The notes under the pieces were generated by a model. That model had not been told where the DNA came from, made no database searches, and saw only the letters and a list, made by a program, of their open reading frames with translations. A DNA stretch of 64,000 bases from Glandiceps talaboti (taxonomy: Eukaryota; Hemichordata; Enteropneusta; Spengelidae): positions 6,138,494 through 6,202,493 of the forward strand of contig NC_135552.1 in assembly GCF_964340395.1 (NCBI RefSeq). Direction: 5' to 3'. The position numbers were made by a program, and so were the translations under genes. Positions 55,023-64,000 of this stretch are shown here, piece by piece; within the stretch, counting starts at the first letter, position 1, and every line of letters begins with the position of its first letter.

Positions 55023-58000
55023 GTGAGTGTAAAGCTAGAGTGTTACATCACGGAACGTTATATTTCTTGCGAGCGACTTTGAGAATGTACTTATGCGGAT
55101 AAAGTTTTGAAGAGTTTTAATAACAAACCCAGCTCTATCACACACCAAGCCACAGATATATCATTTTCCAACATGGGTTTATTAATAAACCCATCTCAAC
55201 CGTAGCTCCAGTTCATAGCGTAAATGGATATTAAGTGATCTAAAGAAAATCATCTGTCTACCTGATACAATGCTGAAAGGTCACAACACCACACTTTCAT
55301 GAACAGCCTGATGGGGACGAGAGTACTTCAAAATCCATTTACGCCTGTCTGTGACCTTGATAGCGGTCAAGCACAGTTTTATTAGCAGCCTGTAGACGAG
55401 GGAGCGGTCTCTGACCTTTTTGAAAACCCCGGGTTATTAATACTCCATTTTAAGGGTCAGCCAGACATATCATATTCGGTTGATTTGCATGGGTTCAGAT
55501 TTCACTCGGGAAAAGCCTTTTGAAAATTAAGATTTTAATTAACGAAGGACTTTCAAAAGTAACCTGTGACGTCATAGAAATACGCCAATCACAACATGTC
55601 GGTCCTAACCTTGGGGTCGATAATGCATTTCCAGCTTTTTGAGTCAGGCTTGACAACAGATGAAGGCAGCACGCCCCTAATTCGTCTGCTTTAAGTTTAA
55701 GTTGACAACGAAGGTGTTACAGATTCTATGGAACATTTCTTTATGAGTCAGCAGGTCATTGTACATGCGTAATTCAACAGTACCCATTGTACAGTGTGTA
55801 TTCAACATGGCTAATAAAGCGTCGAGATTTCAACATTTCAACAATTAACATGACGGCTTACGCATGCACGTGGCCTTGCTTGAAACGTGCTAGAAATACT
55901 GCGTCAATAACAAAAGTTTCACTCAAATCGGAATGTACGCCGGGATGTGTGTTACCTATTTGACAAGTCCTGTCACGCCAGAACTTTAGCTGGTTCGTTT
56001 TAAGATGGTGTCGATTATCAAAATCAAGCCAATTCCTTCTTATCACACACATTGCAGTATTTCAATTTAAAGTCATGTTTACAAGTAAATGTTGAAGAAA
56101 TGAACTATACACAAGCATTATTTGGGGGGCTCATATCGCTTCTACGTAATTGCCATATTTGTAGTAAAACGCACTGCATAACTCAAAAAATATCACATGG
56201 AAGTTTTCTTGTATGACTGTAACCTTTGACCTATATTGACCTATAGCATAGACCATCAAAATTAAGCCATTGCTTGCTTATTGCAGACACGTTTTATTAA
56301 TTATGTGTGGGTAGATAATGTCTATAAATAATGCAGAACAAGATAAACGTACCCATTCATTGTTTATGGTGCTCATATCCCTTTTCACTCAATGGCAAGC
56401 AAATGTCTAGCAAAAAATCATGATTTACCACATAACTCAAATAAGTTGATATACAGAGACTACATTCAAGTGTCTACCCTGACATTACCAGTTTTAAACT
56501 TTCTGTTGAGACATTAACCTTTGGCCTTGACATTGATCTCTGGTATCAAATACCGAAATTCAGCAGTTTCCTGCATTATCACAGACACTTTGAAGTATTT
56601 ATTTGTTGCCACCAATTTTTTGAAATCATGTCTCCATTCAGTCATATGGAAGTAATGTATTTGAGGGGTACGTGTCTTATACGAAGACATGTCTTCATTA
56701 AATCGCTAAAACAGATGTCCCGAGATTAATTATGTCTATTTCTCTTACAGACGATATTTCCTTTCCTTCAATCCTGCTCACTCATACTAGCTATAATCTA
56801 CAGACATGTACTACATCCAAAGAAAGTAAGCCCAACGACAAGACACATTGTAGCAACTGCCATAGGTTTAACAATAGGATTTAGTTGTTATTCATGGTAA
56901 GTATTTAGTCACTCTCAAGATCTAATTCCCTGATTCACAGACCAGGAAAGCTTTTTACCACCAGTGTCTCTTTTGTAACTTGGAACTGTTCCCCATATAA
57001 TTGAAACCCATCTTCTTCAATCAGGTGGCAACGTAGAAACTGAAACTAGTATATATGATATCAGATATACAAGTCTCGGGTACAACACCGTAACATCCTC
57101 TCACCAAATTACCACCACATTTCGAATAAACGCTAGTTTGAAAAAATGATGCTGTTTACAGGTGGTCCGAGTCATTCTTTACATATGTGCTGACACATTG
57201 CTTTCACCACTTCCTGAGATGACCACAATTGTCATGGATTGTGGTACAACCGTCGCCACGTAAGACGTAGCAAGCGCATTTGTTGCAAACAGGGAAAGTA
57301 AAGAAATACATTGGATTAATCACACTTGGCACACCATGTTTGAACTTCAAAGACTTGTATTAACCTCATGGTTTAATAAGAACTATTTACGGTCTCTTAA
57401 TACGTGTACATTAAATGCAAGGGGAACTTGAAATTCGTTTGTTAATATGAACTATCACGTAAACAGTCTAATCAAATGATAAAATGTAATACATCTCTTT
57501 CTCCATACTTCCAATATGCTGTGCCACGCGTTATTAACCCAATTAATTTACAATGATGTAGGCTTGGTTTTTTCACTCATGCAACATAATATATTTTATA
57601 CATACTCAGACAACGTCTAATGCAAAAGAAACGATTACATAGTTGCCACACACAGTTGGGAAGCAGAAGTAGTTAAGTTGATGATTTTCAGTTAGAAAAT
57701 AAAATAAAAACATCATGTTGATGTGCAATGTTTTCATTAGAAGCCTGTTTTTAAAGAATAGCAATGCTTATCACTGTTCAGTGTGATTGGGTACAGGTTC
57801 TTGCTGTGTTTATTGCGTCTCTGTTATTGATAGTCTAGAGTCTAAATAAGTATGCCTATCTTTGTCCATTAGTAAAGGACCAAGCCAACATCATATTAGC
57901 TATATGTACTTTGCTTGTTTGTAACACGTTCCACTTGTAAATGCTTGTCTGTCGATAGCTGCATTCATTGAAGGAGTAATTTCTGTTCGCACTATCTTGC

Positions 58001-59636
58001 AGGTCCATGCTTCATTTACTTCTCCAGTCAACAATTGGATACTTTCTAATGAAGTTTTTGAATCGGAAATATATGGCCGTGGTTGTATTTTTTGTTTCAA
58101 TGACCTACCTTTCTATGGAACATCTTCGTAAAACAATAAGGGGTTCTTCGGAGCTTCTCGACCATGAAACGTACGTACGTTGCCCGACCTATCAAAATGT
58201 CACTTTCACATTTCCAGCAACACCATAGATGTTACAGAAGATTTTTCTTATTAGCTTGTACATGCTGCTAGTAGTAAACGACGTAACAAGATATGTGAGA
58301 CTGGTGACCAGGTGTCATGTTGAGATATACACAGTAACAAAAGCGTACAAATATCCCTTACACAGTGTTTGTTTTTGTTTTTGTTATTAAAATACCAATC
58401 AGGCACTTTGTAAGTGATGTTTGTGTACTTTCTTTATTGTTACTATCTCTACATGAAACCATGTGATCATTCACACTCGATCTCGATACATCATTTAATA
58501 GATTTTTCAAGGTAAGACGACTTATCCTGTATATATCGAAGTGGAGTATCTAGACATTTCTATTAAACTTGTATATACAAGTTGATATTTCATACGGTTT
58601 AAACGCCAGCTTTCAATTGCAAATATCTTGCTGTAGAGTACCCTCGTTAGGAACAGCCACCTGGATAATGAACTAACATTTGAACAATTTTGAATGGTTA
58701 TAACAGAAGGAAAAGTGTAATATAATATGAAAAATGTCAATGCATTATCTGTAAAGCGGGAAGCAGCCTGAGAGTCGAACCTGTTTACATTCAACATTAT
58801 AGACACCATGATGGTATTACCGTAATAAACTTCAGTGTGTATTTTGTTTGATTATTTGGATCAAAATTTAACCTTTTATTTTCATAATTTATCCAGCCCT
58901 ATGATGATAATAACGATGAAGATAACCAGTGTTGCATTTGGATTACAAGACGGTGGGTAATGTCATTTGCATACTAATAGTGTTCGTGGCATACCAACAG
59001 TGTCATCTACATACTAATACTGCCACTTGCATCCTGATGATGTCATTTGCATAGTAATGGTGTAAATTACATACTAATACAGTTCACTTACATACTAACA
59101 CTGGTCTTAGCATACCAACAATGTAATGTAGATATCAATAGTGTTATTTACATACTAATGCTGTTCTTAGCATACTAACTGTGCTATTTATATACTAATA
59201 CTGTCCTTAGCACACTGACTATCATTTACATATTAATACAGTTCTTAGCATACTAATCGTGTAATTTACATATTAAAAGTATAATTTAAACTACAAATAC
59301 TGTTCTTAGCATACCAACAGTATTATTTACATATTGTCACCTCAAGTCTAATAGTGCCATTTACATGCTAATAGTATAATTTGCATACTAACAATTCCAT
59401 TTGCATTCTGATACTGTTATATGCATACTAATAGTTTCCATATTCAAACTAAACTAGTGACATCCTGTTATTTGACTTCCCTACCAGTTTTCAACCCATT
59501 AAATTTAATCGTATTTATAACCATCTTGTCCACTAACAGGATCATCAACAGATAGTTCAAATCAACACCCAAAACAAAGGCTGGTTGTAATAAGGTAGGT
59601 GACGCACATACATACATACATACATACATACATACA

Positions 59637-59668
<32 letters not shown>

Positions 59669-61321
59669 CATACATACATACATACATACATACATACTCA
59701 ACGATATACCCAACGCCGCAATCATGTGCATGTGCTTCGACGAATGGGCATCTGTGTGTATGTATTACTATATTGCACAATACAGCTTATCATCCCCATG
59801 ACTAAATACAACTCCAAGAAGTACCCTCTGAAAGTTCATATTAATATACTTACATGTAAGCACCCCTTACAGTGTAACCTGGCGCATACTGAGCACTATT
59901 AATCACTCAATCCGTCTATAGCATATTTGTGATTAGGAGACACGATACCTATTTCAGTTTATTGACAATATACTGCAATTGCTGCAAAATGCGAACACGT
60001 GTATTCTTATTACTGTACATGTACATTGCAACCCCTTTCTTACAGACGGTTTCCCTCGATCATTGAATACTACAGCTACATCTTCCACTTCCAAACTTTC
60101 ATAGTCGGACCATTTTGTTTCTATACTGACTACATTGATTTCATAGAAGGGAAACATCTTATACCATACAAAATCAAAACTAAAGATGGCAAAGAAGTTA
60201 TTATCAACAAGGAACCGTCTGTGATGGTAAGTTTGTTACATAGTTTTGATGTCTAGCTTCTCTGAACACTTGTATGTACATGTATCATATACAGTCTTTG
60301 TATGTACACCTTGTGCATGACGAATGACTACGTGCACCGAGTATGATATCCGACCTTACAGACATACGTACATTTACCCATGCATACAGAACAAATCTAT
60401 GGATTGCTTATTGGTATCATTTGAACATAATGAATTTTAGCTCTATATCTGTGATTTTTGAAATCCCAGTAAAAGTTAGTTGTGGAAAACGTTGTTCAAA
60501 TGTCCGCCACCTATTCTCAGTAAAGGAAAGCTTGACTAGACTTCACTCTGCCTTCGCGATATCCCCTGCATACCCGCGATATGTACACTGGTTTCCATGG
60601 CAAATGTAATAAACAAAATTCGAAACGTGGTAACATCGCTAGTACGCAGAGAGTTTACATACTTTTTTTAGAAAATGGTGATTCAGACACACAGACTTTT
60701 CCACCCCTCATATAAAACCTTCCTTACGGAATGTAAAAATGGTTACTATTGTCGATGTCATGAAAATATATTGTAATTGTTGTTGCATAGAATCATTTTT
60801 TTCTTGAAACTATTTAAATTCGACAAATTGTCAAATGTAGTCATTTTTTCTACAGCAATTGACACTTGAGTCAAACGTTTCCCTCGGTGCAGTTTTAATA
60901 GTGTCACTAATTTCCTTGTGAAACCAAATATCGAAAGTTGTTAATTATGTGCGTTTTTTGCATAAATTAACTTGCAAATATTTTATTTACCCATGCATAT
61001 TTTGGTTTTTGTTTGTTTGTTTGTTTGTTTGTTTGTTTGTTTGTTTATTTATATGTAACACGGTTCCTGGGCTTCATGTGGTCTAATTGCACTGATTGTG
61101 TATTTTTCAGGAAGCTGTCTTTTGGAAAACGGTGCTTTGTATTATATCAGCGACAATTGTTGGTGTGTTTGGTCATTTATATCCTATCAAAGGCGTTCTT
61201 AGTAAGTGTTCAATCACATGTATAACATTGAAATAATGGGACACGTGTTTAGAAGAATTGAACTACACACACACACACACACACATTCACTCACACACAC
61301 ATACATACATACATACATACA

Positions 61322-61352
<31 letters not shown>

Positions 61353-63174
61353 GATTAATTTATTTATTTATACTCACATTCAGTCATTCTCTCTCACAAA
61401 CGTGTACATACATACATGTGTACATACATGTGTACATACATACATACATACATACATACATACAAACATACATACATACATACATACATACATACATACA
61501 TACATACATACATACTTACTATATATACATATATATACTTGCACTAACTTTATGTATAATAATGGTAACCATGATCATATTCTAGGTGAAGACGTTCTGC
61601 AGTCCTCTCCAATTGCAATACACCGTGTAATGTATGTAACATTGGCATCGTTTTTGTTAGCATTTAAGTATACCGTTGGATTTACATCTGGTGAGTATCC
61701 ACCTACGTAATTTCATCATATTTCCACTTCTCCTCCCTAAAGTCAACTTAGAGAAGACAAATTCTATATGTACCGTACGTGCACGATTTGGTGGATGGAC
61801 AATAAATCGTGTTTACCTATGTTATATTGCTTGAGATTAAATTAGCATGTCTTTGAAGACAATTATATCAATACGCAGCATTAGGTTTAAACAGCACAAG
61901 AGAATTAATTAATATGCACCACAAATCTTTCTACCTGCAACACCTATTGCCAAATGGGTTAGTTCTTTCAGATATTTAGTAGCATTTTTTTTGTATGTAT
62001 GTACTACACGGTGGGAGTGCAGATGGTAACAGAGTCTTGTTTATGTTTACAAAAGGGGTCGTTCACGGTAAATGTACTGAGAACAAAGGTCAGTGAATGT
62101 ACCCGAAATAAACATCTACACCTTACCTGAAATTTCCAACAAGACTACTTACCTACATACTACCCATAGGATGGAGAAATAAATATCTTAAGAAATCACG
62201 TTGAGGGGAAACATACAGCGAATTTCATAGTACCGTTCAGTTTTCTGTTTGATACAACCACGCAGGAACCAATAAGAAATTGGACATGCTACACATTAAG
62301 ATAGCAAGATCGAATGAGTACAGTTTCTTGCAACATTTTGTCTAAGTTAAATAACCTACATACAGACATCAAATGAATTGAATTAAATTGATTTGAATTG
62401 AATTGAATTGAAGGAAAACATTGGCGCCCGAATGTCTTCATGGAGTTGCAATACATTTAAATGATTTATTTCATTTAGATTTCATTAAATGCTACCTTGC
62501 TATTGACGTGTGTGGCATATGCAGTTTCTTCTTGGTTTTTCCGTCGTTGTATCAAACAGAAAAGCTGAACAGTATTGTGAAATTCATTGTATATGCATTT
62601 ATGTACAACACTCAATCATCAGATAGGCAAGTGTTTCAAATGCATTGATTCTTTGGGGGTACACCAGCATACAAATTCCAATATTATGGCCAATCTTATT
62701 CAGAATTTGTGTTTAGTGAGTTTATAATTATTCGTGGCCACACTGCTCTGTCACTTCGACTACATTCTAAGACACAAGACTGTTACCAATTTCACTACCA
62801 TTGTGTACTGAAATTAAGACTGCTACTGATCATGACTATAGGGGAAGATAAGATAACAACTGTGGCAATTAGATGTTGTGGGTAGAAAGCTTTTTATTGT
62901 AAAGCGAAACATTTATAAGTACAACAAAATCCAACAACGAGATATCATTCAGATAGACAGACATACAGACAGACAGACAGACAGACAGACAGACTTATAC
63001 AATGTGAAATTATAAAATCACAACATTGAGAAAATAACCGCTCATACTTCGTTGATGTCTTCCTATCTAGCTGACGTAGTATGCAATGCATCTGGTTTTG
63101 GTTTCAATGGCTATGATGAAAACGGTAAACCTAAATGGGACTTGCTGACTTCAATGTACTTTGGGAAATTTATG
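54966..63174 (+). CDS. MBOAT-family lysophospholipid acyltransferase, copy 2, 3' end outside window
   Basis: Seen: nine exons (54966-55022, 56751-56896, 58003-58170, 58897-58952, 59540-59594, 60046-60226, 61111-61201, 61586-61690, 63071-63174) with exactly the lengths and phases of copy 1 exons 1-9, and no stop or frameshift. That makes about 321 residues, through the [16 protein letters not shown] motif. The catalytic exon (WHG) should lie beyond 64000. By eye, exons 1-6 differ from copy 1 at 13 of about 218 residues, exons 7-9 at 24 of 98. Inference: a recently duplicated, probably functional paralogue, which may have changed acyl-chain or head-group preference. It starts about 4.0 kb after the copy 1 stop codon. 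Exon 2 begins with ACG instead of ATG, showing that exon 1 supplies the start. Confidence 0.9.
55023..56750 (+). other. MBOAT copy 2 intron 1, with empty transposon site
   Basis: Collinear with copy 1 intron 1. GGGATGTGTGTTACCTATTT at 55942-55961 is the uninterrupted form of the site occupied by the 35283-36414 element in copy 1. Confidence 0.88.
56751..56896 (+). CDS. MBOAT copy 2 exon 2
   Basis: Encodes [20 protein letters not shown] and onward, one residue different from copy 1 (T for M at the first position). Same splice borders. Confidence 0.93.
56897..58002 (+). other. MBOAT copy 2 intron 2
   Basis: Collinear with copy 1 intron 2; small indels only. Nothing else recognised. Confidence 0.7.
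58003..58170 (+). CDS. MBOAT copy 2 exon 3
   Basis: Encodes [20 protein letters not shown] and onward; six residues differ from copy 1, mostly conservative. GTACGT donor retained. Confidence 0.92.
58897..58952 (+). CDS. MBOAT copy 2 exon 4
   Basis: Encodes [18 protein letters not shown], one residue different from copy 1. ATCCAG acceptor, GTGGGT donor. Confidence 0.92.
58963..59420. repeat. About 40 bp minisatellite in MBOAT copy 2 intron 4
   Basis: Same unit as 40016-41240 (CATACTAATACTGTTCTTAG, CATAC.AACAGTGTCATTTA) but only about 11 more diverged units. Confidence 0.92.
59540..59594 (+). CDS. MBOAT copy 2 exon 5
   Basis: Identical in protein to copy 1 exon 5 ([17 protein letters not shown]); the adjacent CATA microsatellite is also shared. 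Confidence 0.9.
59609..59696. repeat. CATA microsatellite in MBOAT copy 2 intron 5
   Basis: Homologous in place to 41461-41815 but without the CAGA and CATG blocks. Confidence 0.97.
60046..60226 (+). CDS. MBOAT copy 2 exon 6
   Basis: Encodes 60 residues with the [10 protein letters not shown] motif. Four differences from copy 1, three of them in the charged loop (GKEVIINKEP against [10 protein letters not shown]). Confidence 0.94.
60360..60720 (+). repeat. Dispersed repeat in MBOAT copy 2 intron 6 (uninterrupted copy)
   Basis: Matches 22315-22402 joined to 24576-24830, and is absent from copy 1 intron 6. It ends near CCTTACGGAATGTAAAAATG. Terminal CCTTACGG resembles the CCTCCCGTA...TACGGGAGG hairpin near 9905. 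Confidence 0.8.
61009..61048. repeat. TTTG microsatellite in MBOAT copy 2 intron 6
   Basis: Nine or so TTTG units just before exon 7, in the position of the TTTA array of copy 1. Confidence 0.95.
61111..61201 (+). CDS. MBOAT copy 2 exon 7
   Basis: Encodes EAVFWKTVLCIISATIVGVF and IKGVL. Eleven of 30 residues differ from copy 1, but the frame, length and hydrophobic character are kept. Confidence 0.9.
61266..61515. repeat. CA and CATA microsatellites in MBOAT copy 2 intron 7
   Basis: CA (61266-61303), CATA (61302-61350) and CATA (61405-61515) arrays. The 150-codon frame across them (YIHT repeats) reads into exon 8 but is not a coding extension, because the TCTAG acceptor lies inside it. Confidence 0.95.
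61586..61690 (+). CDS. MBOAT copy 2 exon 8
   Basis: Encodes [20 protein letters not shown] then FLLAFKYTVGF. Eight of 34 residues differ from copy 1; [10 protein letters not shown] and AFKYT are constant. Confidence 0.9.
61691..63070 (+). other. MBOAT copy 2 intron 8
   Basis: Collinear with copy 1 intron 8, with a CAGA array at 62954-62994. The retained block at 62415-62630 is described with copy 1. Confidence 0.75.
63071..63174 (+). CDS. MBOAT copy 2 exon 9
   Basis: Encodes [20 protein letters not shown] then KWDLLTSMYFGKFM. The core motif is unchanged; four of the five differences are in the last nine residues or so. GTAAAG donor. Confidence 0.93.
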
Positions 63175-64000
63175 GTAAAGTTGAACTTGACATACTTTTA
63201 TATACTAGTACACGTACAAATCGTTTTCAAGAAATTAAAGTAGAGAACTTTCTTAAATTGACATATTGTTACAGAAAATCAGTGCGAACGTTGTTTCCTA
63301 GTACTTAACGACTACGATATATTTCGCGCAATACGAACTTTGCCAATATCAAATATATTACTACTACACATATAGTAGTTTAAGCTTTTTCCGTCGTCAT
63401 ATGACAATGTTACTCCACGGAATATCAAACAGTTAGTTTAAAATATAATCACCACTCAGTCTGTTTAATAAACTAATTTTTAAAAAGCTCGACCAATGAA
63501 TTTGAGGTCTGGTCACTTGCCAACAAAAACAATGACCATTATGAGCAGTATAAATTTCTAAGATAGCTAAAATATATTAAATGACACGATTTAATATAAC
63601 TGAGTAGTAGTCACAACATCCTGCCTGTAGTTGATGAAACGAGGCAACAAATCAAGTGCCTTAACAAACGAGTCAAACGCTATAGAGCCAAGAAAACTTA
63701 GTATTATCTTCGTAAGGCAAATGGAGTGGCACATTTTTGTTTCCGTTTAAACTATATAAGAACTCTATGTCGGTTAATTGTTGGCGTATTGTTTGGTTTG
63801 TTAATATGTCCTTGAACTACACATTTCGACATATAAAGTAGAGCACACTTATCACAAGTATATACAAGTAATCAAATTTTAACTATATATGAATGGTGAC
63901 ATTTAAATATATGGGGAATTAGCGACAGATGCATGCACAGCCTGGACATGATGTATATAGTGATTACTTATGTTCACCTCGTTCGCTTAAAAAGCACTTC
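63175..64000 (+). other. MBOAT copy 2 intron 9, cut by window end
   Basis: Collinear with 48091-48800, including TGACAATGTTACTCCACGGA and AGCGACAGATGCATGCA. Exon 10 is expected a few hundred bases past the window. Confidence 0.75.

Noticed and set aside
61258-61710. 150-codon frame running from a CATA array into MBOAT copy 2 exon 8
   Set aside because: The real exon starts at 61586 after a TCTAG acceptor, as in copy 1, and the upstream part is repeat.

Overview
The window is eukaryotic nuclear DNA from an animal, most likely an intron-rich marine invertebrate. It is AT-rich, with small phase-consistent exons separated by GT..AG introns of 0.1-10 kb, many microsatellites and many transposon remnants. 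No prokaryotic, viral or RNA gene was recognised. I do not name a species. Exons were joined by hand from splice sites, reading phase and resemblance to known protein families; no database was searched.

Left half (264-26759, minus strand): most of one gene for a class C G-protein-coupled receptor of the metabotropic GABA-B type, closest by eye to the GABBR2 subunit. Thirteen exons (26759 down to 646) join in perfect phase into about 602 residues: signal peptide, Venus-flytrap domain and TM1-TM4. Two further pieces (516-566 and 264-318) look like TM5, but their junction does not fit. TM6, TM7 and the C-terminus lie outside the window. Intron 1 (10 kb) is crowded with repeats, including a 2.2 kb element with terminal inverted repeats inserted in another dispersed repeat.

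Middle (26760-34203): a gene-poor gap between two divergently oriented genes, made of one arm of a long inverted repeat, a large TA microsatellite and several repeat fragments.

Right half (34204-63174, plus strand): a tandem pair of genes for membrane-bound O-acyltransferases (MBOAT), related to the lysophospholipid acyltransferases MBOAT1/MBOAT2. Copy 1 (34204-50954) is complete in 12 exons and encodes 488 residues. Copy 2 (54966-63174) shows exons 1-9 with identical splice phases and runs off the right edge. The copies share introns and 5' flank, so this is a segmental duplication. Transposons inserted after it leave an intact empty site in the other copy. Protein differences cluster in exons 7-9.

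Between the two MBOAT copies (53976-54101, minus strand) lies a possible orphan terminal exon of an unrecognised gene. The receptor acts in neuronal or chemical signalling and the MBOATs in membrane phospholipid remodelling; nothing in the sequence suggests that they work together.
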